Source of the DNA: Spongilla lacustris
Taxonomy: Eukaryota > Porifera > Demospongiae > Spongillida > Spongillidae
DNA length: 64,000 nucleotides
Direction of reading: 5' to 3'
NCBI GenBank assembly: GCA_949361645.1
Contig: OX442437.1
Span: forward strand, 409,575 to 473,574
Position numbers and translations under genes: made by a program. Positions 40,100-51,683 of the stretch are shown piece after piece (the stretch's first letter is position 1; every line of letters begins with the position of its first letter). The notes beneath the pieces are model-generated. The model made no database searches. It had not been told where the DNA came from and was given only the letters and a program-made list of their open reading frames with translations.

Positions 40100-40291
40100 C
40101 AAAGTTCTGCATATACCGTGCTGTGGCATGTGTGTGTGGAAGAGCTAATCAGTAGATATTGAATGCCACATTCAACTGAGAAATGGTAGTGATTCATTAC
40201 ATATAGTCCTGATACATATATTGTGTCATTTTCTAAACAGGTTCACCTGGTAGCTCCTTATTGCTGCGCATGCTGCTGTGCTAAAAAGTTA

Positions 40292-40297
40292 AATAAA
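40292..40297 (+). terminator. Poly(A) signal AATAAA of the carboxypeptidase gene
   Basis: Canonical AATAAA 193 bases after the stop codon, followed by a T-rich stretch near 40325. The position fits the 3' UTR. Confidence 0.6.
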
Positions 40298-40690
40298 GTT
40301 CTCACACCTTATACAAGTGTACAAGTTTTTCCCCCATAATGGCCCACATCCTGAAGGATGGGGAAAAGAAAGTACTAGGCTGAAAGGCATTCCTACAATT
40401 TTTAATGTGGTTTCTATATTTATGAGCAGTCACACCACACCATGATGTCATCATACCTGTAAAATTTGTGACCCCTTTTATGATTTCATCAACTAAAAAT
40501 AAGCATTGCTATGTGTGTATAGAAAGTATTTGGGAAAGTGAATAAATTTCACGGTGAAGAATGATGACAATTATACTTGTGCACAATCTGAGGAGTAATA
40601 AGGAATGAGGATCCTAAATTCAGCAAAATCTGGCCAAATTAATAATGCGTAGCAGGCCTCATGATCAGCAAATGTATACACACCCACTCT

Positions 40691-40995
40691 TAGTTGGGCG
40701 TAGCCCGACCTTCGCGTATTGGCGGAAGGTCGGGTACCAAACCCGCACAGTTTTTGTACAGCATATTATGCAATACGTCAATGAATTGTGGCGTGTTATA
40801 CAATAGGTATCAATGAATAATTGTGTAAAGGATGTCTAAATCAGATTGGCTTTACTACCAGCTGCCGCAGAATGTATTTATTGGGCTCCTGCATTCTGAT
40901 TGGACTGCAATCCCCGTTGCGCAGCTTGTACAAAAACTGTGCGGGTTTGGTACCCGACCTTCCGCCAATACGCGAAGGTCGGCTACGCCCAACTA
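40691..40995. mobile_element. 305-bp MITE with 9-bp target duplication, TAGTTGGGCG family, copy 2
   Basis: Ends TAGTTGGGCG and CGCCCAACTA. Inverted arms run about 65 bases, through GGTACC and the AAACCCGCACAG stretch. Flanks 40682-40690 and 40996-41004 are both ACCCACTCT, a clear 9-bp target duplication. A 9-bp duplication is typical of Mutator-like (MULE) insertion, so it is likely a MULE-mobilised MITE. It lies about 160 bases downstream of the SRP RNA 3' end. Confidence 0.9.
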
Positions 40996-41151
40996 ACCCA
41001 CTCTAGCGATAATTATTAGTTAGGAAAAAAATATTGAACACTCCAATACTGTATGCAGCTGGCTCAGACGCTCTCAGTAAGAGTAGCGCTGGAATTTTAC
41101 GCCGAAGGCGACCATTTTGTAAAAACAAAATGACAATATGGGGTGTGAAAG

Positions 41152-41160
41152 AAAAAGAAA
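41152..41160 (-). terminator. RNA polymerase III terminator of SRP RNA
   Basis: On the minus strand the RNA ends in TTTCTTTTTCTTT. The T5 run at 41152-41156 is a standard Pol III stop and fits the expected 3' end. Confidence 0.75.
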
Positions 41161-41461
41161 GATCCGTGTCTGCTTAGTATTGGTCGGGCTAGGAGCTGAG
41201 TCTACTCACAGGCACTATCCCATTACCGCCTGGCACGGGACCTTTTGCCTGCTACCTTTCGGTCCTGGGCCGGTTCGATCCTCACTATACAACCTGGATA
41301 CGACCGGATTCCTCCGGTGAACCCATATTGATGCCAGACTTAATGCGGGCACCCGCTCGACATAGAAACATCAACCCCTAGTGAATCCCGACCTCAAAGC
41401 ATCCGCCGGATCAAGCCCCGTTGATTCACTACGGTTACAGGTACACGCCACTGCACCCGGC
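41152..41461 (-). ncRNA. Signal recognition particle RNA (7SL RNA)
   Basis: The minus strand starts GCCGGGTGCAGTGGCG at 41461 and runs about 304 bases, the usual animal length. The Alu domain has the UGUAA (UGUNR) motif bound by SRP9/14. The S domain has the conserved GCATCAATATGG block. Helix 6 (41303-41318) is ACCGGA-GGAA-TCCGGT with a GNAR tetraloop for SRP19. Helix 8 (about 41248-41268) is CCAGGACCGAAAGGTAGCAGG minus its last base or so, with a GAAA loop and the AGCAGG side that binds SRP54. The 3' strand (CCCGTGCC, GTGCCTGTGA) follows in order. The product forms the SRP scaffold that targets secretory proteins to the ER. It looks intact, not a SINE or a truncated copy. Confidence 0.95.
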
Positions 41462-41486
41462 TGTATGCTAAGTGAGCAACGTCCCT

Positions 41487-41493
41487 ATTTATA
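41487..41493 (-). promoter_or_regulatory. TATA box upstream of SRP RNA
   Basis: TATAAAT on the minus strand lies 26-32 bases upstream of the first RNA base (41461), the spacing expected of a TATA-containing Pol III promoter. This supports the gene being a transcribed original rather than a retrocopy. Confidence 0.65.
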
Positions 41494-41569
41494 ACGAACG
41501 CCCTTAGTGCACAGTAGTTTGAATTTCTAACAGGAGAAGCTAGGAAATCGGGCGGAGAAGAACTTCTGA

Positions 41570-41880
41570 AAGCGTTTTATAAGAAAGCGGGGGGAGGGGG
41601 GAGGAGGGAGGAGGGAAGGAGGGAGGGTGGGGGAAAGGGGGAGGAGGCTAGGAGGGAGGGGGAAAGGGGGAAGAGGGAAGGGGAGGGAGGGGGAGGAGGG
41701 AGGGAGGGGGAAAGGGGAGGAGGGAAGGAGGGAGGAAGGGGGAAAGGGGGAGGAGGGAAGGAGGGAGGGAGGGGGAAAGGGGAGGAGGGAAGGAGGGAGG
41801 GAGGGGGAAAGGGGGAGGAGGGAAGGAGGGAGGGAGGGGGAAAGGGGGAGGAGGGAGGGAGGGGGAAAGGGGGAGGGGGC
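41570..41880 (+). repeat. Polypurine (GGGAGG/GGGGAAA) tract
   Basis: About 300 bases of nearly pure purine on the plus strand, made of irregular GGGAGGGAGGGGGAAAGGGG-like units. It begins about 110 bases upstream of the SRP RNA start. It can form triplex or G-quadruplex DNA. Open frames through it are composition artefacts. Confidence 0.85.
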
Positions 41881-44223
41881 AGCGTATTATCGTATACGCA
41901 ATCGTTACAATTTTCAGTACCGTCGTGGTTTTAACCGTAGTCTCGCAAGCCAGACGTACTTCAACGTACATGGACTGGGGACTAGAACGACTCGCGCTAG
42001 TCCCCAGTCCACATCATAGGAAGTATATATACGTACGTCGAGACTAGGCGGCCATGTGTAAACTTTACTACACAACCTCCTCAGTCTTGACCTGGTGCCA
42101 TGCAAAGGAAGACCTACTTGCACAATAGACTCGTTTCCTTTAGTTTTTTGGTGTATTACATTAAACCCTGTGTGTAGTGGTGCACGCATTGCGGTCCATT
42201 ATAACACGTTATATTTAAAATTGAGGAAATCGATACTTTTAAGAACCGAAATTTCGTACTTAGAAGCTTTGGGGACCTTGCAACACAATATAGTAAAATC
42301 TCACCTGTCGAACGAATTCATCCACGCAAAGCTATACATGTAAGCCCCGCGGCAACTCAAGATATCCGCCGGCAGTTCCGCACTATAATATTGGACACTA
42401 CAAGGTAGACAATAGATGTAGGAGTATGTAAAATTGGCTTCTCAGCAAACTTAAATTAAGTTATACACACAAAAAGGTATTGCTGGGGCTGACTGTGGTC
42501 ATTAATGTATCACTTGTTTTGATTATAAATGGTGTGCAGATCTCGTGCAGATTGGGAAAATGCAGTTCAGTAGATACTATTGAACTATCACGGTTCAACA
42601 GTAAAATTCAAGATTTCAGAAAATTTCGTTTTCCATTGGGAACACCGTACATGCATGTCACTGGTACCTATATGTATAACACACAGTGCTGCCGCGATAT
42701 GGTCTTTTGCCGATATCGTCAACATCGCGCGCAATATATCAAGTATATTCAATTGGCAATAATTTTCAAGTTGAGGGGTGGGGGTGGGGGTGGGGGGGAG
42801 AGATATCGTATGGAGACTATTTAAACTTTCTTTTGATTTTGGGGGGGGGGGGGGGGGGGGGGGGGGGCTACTTGTATAGCGGTGGCAAAACTACAACATG
42901 AATCCGCGGCACTTTGCATTCACCGTAAAAAATCACAATTTCAGCTTCAGCTAAGAAATTATTAATGTTCCACTACTACAGGCGAAGAAATTCAAGAAAC
43001 GACTTCCTATTAGAAGTCATTTCCTATGTGACCGGATACATTTTTTTTACGGTCGGGCGTTAAATTTCTGACGGTCTCTCTACTTTTAAAAATCAGAGAT
43101 AATATCATCCACGAAAGAACGCAACGCTTTTTAACAAGAATATAATTCCTTAATGGGACTATTATGAATAACGGAGGCAAATACGAACCGCATTATTAAA
43201 ATTACATTCTTGAATAATTTAAAAGATAAAATCAAATAGCTTGCAATTAATTAATGAAACACAATAATGTAGGACAACTTTTTCTTTAAAAGTGCTAGAT
43301 TTATAAACTGCATATAAAATTTGATAGAAGCTCAAGTTATGAAATTTCATTGGCGTTTTACTTGTTAATATTCAAAAGAAATAATCAAACTTGAAAATGC
43401 TAAGAGACCACTACAATTTTAATGAACTCCGAGTTTTAATAACTCACCACTATATAATTCAATACCAAATAAAATGGTGATTGAATAATTAGTGGTGGTG
43501 ATTAAAATTCGTTAAACCTTAGTAGCTTTAACCTTAATAACTTATAAGCAAATTACAGTCTTAAATGATAATAACTCACTATTGAATTCAGTAACTTGAA
43601 ATCAATGCTGTTCCACTGCATATTCAGATCTTCCATTATTTATTAATGGTTATTAAAATCAATTATCTCTAACCTTAATCTTGAATCATTTTGATAATCG
43701 AGGGTTTTGAATATTTTGATAATCAAGGGTTTTGATATAATACTTAACCGCTTTGAATAATTTAAATCTAACATACATTCAAAAAATCAAATGGTTAGTT
43801 AACATTAATCCTGAGCTATAGTGATTTAAAAGTGTTGCGTTCATTTGTGAATTATCTCTGTCTTTTAATATATAATGCACAGAATATGATGTAAGGTAAA
43901 TACTAACTATTGCAGCAGCACAGTGTATTTATGTGCTACTTGCTCCGATTTCAGTCCACACAAAGCAAACTTTGTTCTTTGATGTGTACTATGGTTAGCT
44001 CTTACATATACCGCTGCATGCATGGCATAAGAATTGCAGTGCAGTGTTCCAAATCCTTATTGTACAGTACACTGGAAGAGTGCTAGTATACATGTTCAGT
44101 CTTGTCATGTACATGTATTAAGCTAGCAAGACATTCACAACATATATGCATGAAATCAGGCCTGGGTGCATGAGTTATAGCATTGTGTTTCTTCCTAGGT
44201 GGAAATCAAACAGTTAATTGTGC

Positions 44224-44254
<31 letters not shown>

Positions 44255-44464
44255 TTAACTGTCAGTAACTTGTGAGCGCTGCAAAGTTCTTCATTTTGGA
44301 CACAGTTATAGGCATGCATTCAATCATCATTTCTTCCGTGTTTGTGTCCCTTAGCAGCTAAGGACTTTTACCCCCTAAAACATAGCAAATTATACGTACA
44401 TGTAGTTCGGACATCAACAGCAAGGTACAACATTTGTACAAGCATGTATGATATAAGCATTGGT
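41881..44464. other. Non-coding, AT-rich interval
   Basis: No gene recognised. It holds a 15-base-arm hairpin around 41970-42012 (TGGACTGGGGACTAG and its inverse), a G27 run at 42841-42867, a very AT-rich block at 43090-43800 and a G17 run at 44238-44254 next to TG repeats. Confidence 0.5.
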
Positions 44465-44705
44465 TTCAGCAATGCCAAAATATTGCTGTGAACCACAACA
44501 GGTCCTGGCTTTGCCAGGCAGTTTCCAACATCAAGCCTACATGTACATTCCTGTTGTGCTTAATAGATTTTGTAGCATTCATAAGCCATCCTATCAGTGT
44601 ACATAATCAGCCACAGCAATGGTAACTAAGTTTTGAAAGACCGTGAATACAATTTCTAGTAACTAATAATAACACCGGTACAATCTATGATTAAAAGTAA
44701 ATGGT
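44465..44705 (-). repeat. Dispersed repeat, second copy
   Basis: Reverse-orientation relative of the element at about 2205-2790. The blocks around CAGGTCCTGGCTTTGCC and GGTAACTAAGTTTTG match. This copy lacks most of the internal segment. Confidence 0.6.
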
Positions 44706-44805
44706 CCTACATGTATTGGCAGGAAGGCTCTAGCGGAATCTGGTCCCATCTGCAATTTTTTTTTCGTGAAGGCTCGCACGTTACAGCTGATTTGAAGGCA
44801 CCTTC

Positions 44806-45045
44806 CGTAAACTGATCGTAAATTTACGTATAGCCAAACCGCAAACTAACCTCGGGCATGTACGTATAGCCAAGCCGTAAACTGACCTCGTACAGTACGT
44901 GCAGCCAAGCCGTAATCTGACCTCGTACATGTACGTGCAGCCAAGCCGTAATCTGACCTCGTACATGTACGTATAGCCAAGCCGTAAACTGACCTCGTAC
45001 ATGTACGTATAGCCCAGCCCTGATTTCCGTAAACTGACCTCGTAC
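44806..45045. repeat. 36-bp tandem repeat, about 6.5 copies
   Basis: Unit built from CCGTAAACTGACCTCGTAC and ATGTACGTATAGCCAAG. The unit is a multiple of three, so it reads as a repeated peptide on the minus strand, but there is no other sign that it is coding. Confidence 0.85.
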
Positions 45046-45095
45046 ACCTGATTTATATTACTAGAGCGCGTGCACGAGTCAGGTACGTTCAAATT

Positions 45096-45452
45096 GTGTA
45101 TTTCTCACGTTACAGTACTATCCATTGTAATGAAAATTGGTCTAGATTTCTATTGTGCTATACGTTACAAAACGAAGAGCATGGGCCTGACTATACAGGT
45201 GACAATGTTTTGGAATTTCAGAACGCTTTAATTGACCGCAGGAATGTAGCTATATCAACGAGTACGTGGATAACCAAAATTGATGATGAAAGTTTTGCGA
45301 TGGATCAACTTGGAGCGGATACGTTGAAAGACAATCAGGAGGCCATTAACAACTTTATTCTAGTAGGCCATGACTCACTGTTTCGTGATTTTCACGGGAA
45401 AACGCTGTGCTATGCCTCCATCATCACTTCAAGCTCTAAGCATTCTTCTTAG
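45096..45452 (+). CDS. Unrecognised open frame, possible exon
   Basis: A 118-codon open frame, long for this AT-rich intergenic setting, with a protein-like mixed composition (for example STSTWITKIDDESFAMDQL). It ends in TAG at 45452. There is no good ATG near its 5' end. A possible 3' splice site (ACGTTACAG, ending near 45113) would make it the last exon of an unseen gene. No family is recognised; it may be chance. Confidence 0.25.
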   Translation: MYFSRYSTIHCNENWSRFLLCYTLQNEEHGPDYTGDNVLEFQNALIDRRNVAISTSTWITKIDDESFAMDQLGADTLKDNQEAINNFILVGHDSLFRDFHGKTLCYASIITSSSKHSS

Positions 45453-45760
45453 TTAAAATGGTTTTCCACCCCGAGTGTCGTACACACACACACCGACATT
45501 TGTAAGGCAACATCCGCCATAACAGTACCACATCAATATATGAATATGGTTGCGGTCTAGTCACCAATCTTGTATTTGTCTCCGGTTTTTTGCAGTCACT
45601 TTCGATTCAAACGAAGCCTTTGGGCTTAGGTTCATATCAAAGCAGCTGGACTTGGTTTAGGGCAAGGGCAATAGCTTACACGAGGTTTTATGCTTGTATT
45701 ATGTACATTTATTCCCGGGCAAAATTTGCGATTAGAATTATTTGCTCAGATGTTTTGTTA

Positions 45761-46313
45761 TAGTTGGGCGTGGCCCGCCCTTCGCGTATTGGCGGAAGGT
45801 CGGGTTGCAAGCCTATACCAAGATTTGTTCTGGAGTGTTATGTAATATCGTTGTGAATATCGTTATGTTATTGCACATTCGGGTAGTGATTATTGAGCGT
45901 TAGATTACGTGGTGATAATGCGGTTTGTGTGTCTGAGCTGCAGAGCAGCTGCTCAAGATATGTACATGTATTGTTTCGGGTCGATGAGTTGGGCATGGCC
46001 CGCCCTTCGCATTGTTGTTCAGGCTTCATAGTAGCAGGGCAGCGCAACTCTTTAGCTGCCTCTGTAACACATTCGCAAACAAAAGCAATGTTTGTCCGCT
46101 CCATGAAAATTCATATACATGTAAGTTACATGTAAATGGGAGGAACAGCTGCCTATCATTACCTCACAACAGCCGCTAATTGGGTGATAATGGGAACCAC
46201 TTGAACGCTGCAATCCGATTGGACTGCAATCCCCGTTGCAGCAGAACAAATCCAGGTATAGGCTTGCAACCCGACCTTCCGCCAATACGCGAAGGGCGGG
46301 CCACGCCCAACTA
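45761..46313. mobile_element. 553-bp MITE with 9-bp target duplication, TAGTTGGGCG family, copy 3
   Basis: Ends TAGTTGGGCGTGGCCCGCC and its inverse, with arms of about 60 bases reaching GCAAGCCTATACC. Flanks 45752-45760 and 46314-46322 are both GTTTTGTTA. Near 45985 an internal, diverged copy of the end (GAGTTGGGCATGGCCCGCCC) suggests a nested or rearranged origin. It shares GGACTGCAATCCCCGTTGC with copy 2. Confidence 0.9.
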
Positions 46314-46927
46314 GTTTTGTTACACTTGATGTGTTAATGAAATGTCATATTTCGATCGTACATGTTTATGTATAATTGTAACTCGTTCACTGCTTACGTA
46401 AGACATTTGTTTTTTTTTTTAAAGCCTTCACGTTTTGGTCTCATTACTGGCGCCATCTTTATGTTGTGTAAATAAAAACTCACTAAACTAACTGAATCCA
46501 TACGCATAGTTGCTTAGCGATAAAAATTAATGAGCTGTTCCTTTGTGCCATTGTGCTTTCTTATAAATGGTCTGAATAGTAATCTCTTTTGCCTCTGTTC
46601 TTAATTCTCCCATTGTGGCCCTAGTCTTTTCATATGCCATTTACTAGTCTTACACCTTATCGAATTCTTTCCCAGTCTGACAATTAAGTAACATTTAACC
46701 ATTGAATAAATTTAATATATCATAATTATCGTGGTTATGAACTTTTTATAGTTATGGTTACCAACCATTTCTCCACCAATTTGTGCAAGTTGTTACTTGC
46801 TTCATTCATTTTGTTTCTCAACATACAAATTTAATGAGATTAAGTATATCATTGTAACCAAAACAATGGACTTGCCAGTCTTCTTGAGGGTATACTTATA
46901 TTGATCGTTTTCAGTTTGCAGATTAAA

Positions 46928-47698
46928 ATGGCTTCAGTAAGGCAACCTTATCAATGTGAACAATGTGGAAAGGCATTTTGTAAACGATCACGTGTGAAGA
47001 CTCATATGCTTACTCATACTGGAGAGAGGCCCCATCAGTGTGAACAATGTGGAAAGGCATTTTTACTTCAGTCAAATATGCACAGACATATGCTCACTCA
47101 TACTGGAGAAAGGCCACATCGATGTAAACAATGTGGAAAGGCATTTTCACGAAAGTCAACTCTCCAAACACACATGTTCACTCATACTGGAGAGAGGCCA
47201 CATCAGTGTCAACAATGTGGAATGGCTTTTACGCAGCAGACTAATCTGAAAGCTCACATGCTCACTCATACTGGGGAGACACCACATCAGTGTGACCAAT
47301 GTGGAAAGGCATTTTCACTGTTGTCAAACCTGCAAAGACACATGGTAACTCACACTGGAGAGAAATCACATAAGTGTGAACAATGTGGAAAGGCGTTTTC
47401 ACGAAAGTCAGTTCTGAACAGACACATGCTCATTCATACTGGAGAAAGGCCGCATCAATGTGAACAATGTGGAAAGGCATTTTCACTAGAACATAATCTG
47501 AAGGCACACATACTTACTCATACTGGAGTGAAGATTTACAAATGCTTCTGTAAAAGATCATTTACATCCTCAACTGCGTTGAAGGCCCACTGCAGGATTC
47601 ATACTGGTGAGAGGCTTAGGTGTAGCAACAGTGGATGTACCAAATCTTACCTACACCAGAACAGTTTGCATTACCATCTTAAGTCATGTCACATGTAA
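46928..47698 (+). CDS. C2H2 zinc-finger protein, nine fingers
   Basis: 256 residues made almost wholly of C2H2 fingers. Seven standard fingers share the framework QCEQCGKAF and the linker THTGERPH. An eighth has a single residue between its cysteines (KCFCKRSF). A ninth is GATA/TFIIIA-like in spacing (CSNSGC with a CH end). The ATG at 46928 is chosen because TTTCAGTTTGCAG just upstream looks like a 3' splice site, so a non-coding or short 5' exon may exist. No KRAB, BTB or SCAN domain is seen in this exon. It is a probable DNA-binding regulator. Framework codons are nearly identical between fingers, as in recently expanded arrays. Confidence 0.88.
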   Translation: MASVRQPYQCEQCGKAFCKRSRVKTHMLTHTGERPHQCEQCGKAFLLQSNMHRHMLTHTGERPHRCKQCGKAFSRKSTLQTHMFTHTGERPHQCQQCGMAFTQQTNLKAHMLTHTGETPHQCDQCGKAFSLLSNLQRHMVTHTGEKSHKCEQCGKAFSRKSVLNRHMLIHTGERPHQCEQCGKAFSLEHNLKAHILTHTGVKIYKCFCKRSFTSSTALKAHCRIHTGERLRCSNSGCTKSYLHQNSLHYHLKSCHM

Positions 47699-50652
47699 TT
47701 ACCCATTACTGTAGCAGATTTTTAAAAAAATTTCTTTATTTTTTACATGTGTGAAATTTGTAATTATATATATTTTTTGCTATACTGCTGTTGAGCGTGG
47801 AAGTCTGTGATGAATGCCACAGGAAAAAAAGCCTAGCCTTTTCAAATAACGATGAAAACAGAAGTGAAATTTGTAATAGAGTAGTTGCCCTCCACAGCTG
47901 GCCTTGGTGAGCTCTGGTATTGTTTAGGGATCTGATATGACTGGCACCAGAGTACTCTGGTATATATGTATATATGCTTCAATAGAATCTACGGAGGACT
48001 AAAAGGAGGCTCGAGCTCCAGCATGGCGATGTGAAGCCCCTGAGGAGTGCATGTTCTTCTGGGATGCTGGTGTGTGCACATTACAAGGGATTGAGGTCAT
48101 TGTACCAGTGACATAACTGATTAGCAATGTACCATAGAATCAACTGGACTTTAGCATGGATATATGTACTAGATACCTGGATTGGAAACAACTTTGTAAT
48201 CTATGAAAATGGGAAAACCATGTGAATGATAGTGAAATTTAAATATATTATTATATATAAGGAAACGCAAGTATATACTGATGGTGTTTTTGCTTACTAT
48301 GAAAGTGGATACCAAGTGGCCACAATAGCAATGGCACCACTGACCTATTTCAGCACAATTAAAAAAAAAATCACTAACTCTGTACCATCAAACACCCAAT
48401 CCCAGTGTGTGAAGGTCTCGGATGTTGCTTAGTGTTACTCTTGTTAGGCAAAGCTTAAGGAGCTTGAAAGCTTTAAAAAATGTGTAAAAGTTGAATGTGG
48501 GGGATCCCAGTACTGGCCTCAACAGTCTCCAGTGCAAACAAGCCACCAGGTTTTAAATTTCATTCATTAGATCTCGTTACAGTAAGAGGGCTACCAGGTA
48601 TCTAATATCCATGGCTTTAGCAAGTCTATTTGGATAGAGCCGTCAAATACTTACAATAAACTGCTGATGCTTTTAAAAAAGCTGAGACAACAGAGATAAT
48701 GCTCACTCATTCCTGCACTTGAATCTAAATTTTTCTACGTTTCTGCTTCTGGACTTAATAATGATATGACTAGAGGTTTATCTTCGTCATGATAGAAGCA
48801 ACTTGAAATATTAGCGGTTATGCCGCAAAAGCACTAGAACCAACAAGTTAGAAACTTACTGCCAATTTGGATTTGGTTTTAATGACTTTCATAATAGGAA
48901 ATGCTTATACCACAAATTTTAATCTTTAGTTATAACTTCTATCCTAACTTCATTTGGTTAGTAACAAGGTTTGGAAGCCATGAAACTGATTAAAGGTGGG
49001 ATCCTACATGTAATTATCTCTGTCTACATATATCGGTTAGCAGTTGTGATTGCCGGGCCAGAATACAGAGAATACCCCTGAGAGTAAACAGGTGCCCACT
49101 ACATATGGTATGTTACAGCAGTGCTAACTGTAATATTTGAACTTAAAACCTGTTGTATTGATAAATCGTCACCTATGTGTATGGGTGTTTATAACTACAC
49201 GTATACAAATTTATTCCAACAAATGAGCAGACAGCCAACACAAACAGCAAAGAGGGCTACTTGCAAGGTGGCCACAGAAAACAACGCTTGTTACCACACT
49301 AGTACAAAACGATTCTCCTCCTGCATGTTTCTTATGGATCTGATAAGATACAATTCGCTCAGATAAGAGGTTTATTGCATTGTATCTTCTTCATGATTGA
49401 AGAATAATGTTGGCAATTATGCAGAAGCACTAGAACCAACAAATTTGAAACTTACTGCTGAGTTGGTTTTGTGATTTTATTTGCGTAAGGGGAGTTATGC
49501 TTGACAAAAATTTCACTCTTTAGCTAGTTTTGTTAGTGATAGCCCACAACACCGTGCTCATGTACATGTGTAAGCAGTTGCAACTGTGTTCTTCAGAAGA
49601 GCACACCCCCGAGCATAAATAGGTGCCTGACACAGTGCCTAACCCCACCAGGCAGTCTTGCACTCACAAACACACTCAGGTTAGATAAAAATGAGTGATG
49701 AAACAAAAATATGTGATGAAGGATTTGTAGAAGACAGCAATTGAATAAATAAAAAGTAAGGAAACAAGGAATTACGGAAATTATTATCAATAGATAGATT
49801 TAGCAGGTAAGGTATAAATGTATCTTATATCATTTAGATGAAGCACCAGATGTAAGCTTCAAGCAATGCATACCGCGCCGTTGAACAGCCATCATTTGTA
49901 AATCATATACCGTAACTCTAATCATCCAATGAAAACATCCAGTCGCAAATAGCCGTGCCACCGCAATCATCAAATCCTCACCTTTGCCCCACTGGAGGAG
50001 AGGGGTAGTCTCGCTAGGCGGCTAGACAGACGTACATTGAACTTCAACTGGGTTTTGGAACGAGAGACGTACGGAGTACTTCCTCGTTCCCAGCCCCAGC
50101 CCAGCAGCTTTTTAAACTATCGGCCCGGCCGCGCCCAACTACACTTGGTTTGCCAAAAGCTTGAAGAACTACTACTAAACACAGTATATTGGCATTCCCA
50201 GCGTCAATATCTAACCACCGTTAATTTGTATACATTCAAACTTCTAGCAAGCTAGCTGAATATCACAACGTAGATACGCAAGTCAGACAAACGTAATTTC
50301 CCACGGCATTCAAATTACATGTTAACGTACCTGGCGATGCACGCGCTCAGATAGATCATATTATTGTATCTTGAATTGGTTCTTAATTCTGGCAATAATT
50401 GTCATGCATAGATACGGTCCATATCCGCAGGTATACGTACGTGATCGGAATCGTGCACTTCAAGAAATAACAGTACATGTAGTAGTGGTCTAGGTAGCCG
50501 TAGGTAACTGGTTGCATGTCCGAAGTTAAACTATAGGGCCTACATAGTATAAAGACAGGGGAGGAGGCTACAGTGGGAAGGTATGCTTTGAGATAATGAC
50601 GTCTGCAGATGATGGTGGGAAGATGGATGTCAGCATATGGCAATGTGAACTA
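47699..50652. other. Non-coding interval with diverged duplications
   Basis: Two related direct copies (about 48780-49100 and 49385-49640) share GCACTAGAACCAACAA and GAAACTTACTGC. A one-arm relic of the palindromic MITE lies at about 49690-49790 (shares GGAAACAAGGAATTACGG). GCGCCCAACTA at about 50130 resembles a TAGTTGGGCG-family end. No gene is recognised. Confidence 0.5.
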
Positions 50653-50853
<201 letters not shown>

Positions 50854-51683
50854 AACTGGTTTCAGCCCTCATACACCACATAGCTATAGTGTATCAATTT
50901 TCACATGACCTGGTGTATCTGTGATGGAAAACTTAATACACACAATGTGCATAGTGCAGGCAGTGGGCATGGATGTTCCTGATAATCATGCAATTAATGT
51001 TTAATTGACCACTTCATCGTTTGCTCAATATTATTTTTCAAGGTGCAGAAATAGCATGGTTACCATAGTAATAACATTATGATTGACTTAATTTAAACAA
51101 GTCCATGCAGAAATAGATTTGATGGACACTGAAGCAGGAGAATGAAAATATTTAGTCCATATAAAATGTAATGTCATGCAGAAGTGCTAAATACAGGGCT
51201 ATTTTCATACTTCTTTTAACTATTTGAACCCTCTATCACCAGTGAACACTGTAATTCAAAGAATGTGGAACATTTATAATTTTATGAGGAGCATTGTCAC
51301 ATACCACCCCAAGTCAGCCAGCCACAGTCCCTAAGTGCTCCAGAACACATGACTGTTGTTGTCCTGCTGTCATACTGTACTAGCCATAACTATCCTCTCT
51401 AGCTACATATGCAACATCCAGTGTCATTGTATACAAACGTGCATATGCTGTGCTTTATTTGTACAGTAGTGAATTTCTGTCTGTACTGAAATTACCAAAT
51501 CTTTTTGAACGCAAACACACTTCTCTGATCTTTCTTGCTGACTACTTTCCAGTTAATGGTGTTTATGTGTGGGGTAAAAGAAGTAAAGTCAGGGGGGACA
51601 AAGTGGGGAGAAGGAATCTTCTCACTTCATAGGCTTTACATTGGGCAATATTTTACATATAGCCAGCAAGGAAGGAATTTTTT

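Noticed and set aside
41262..41285. GGTTCGATCC, a tRNA T-loop / Pol III B-box-like motif
   Set aside because: No cloverleaf can be drawn around it, and it lies inside the S domain of the SRP RNA on the other strand.
41401..41463. A stretch resembling a primate Alu element, at first suggesting contamination
   Set aside because: On the minus strand the similarity continues through the whole SRP RNA, including S-domain helices absent from Alu. It is the 7SL RNA itself.
41627..41971. Gly/Glu/Arg-rich and Pro/Ser-rich frames on opposite strands
   Set aside because: They are products of the polypurine tract, with no other coding signal.
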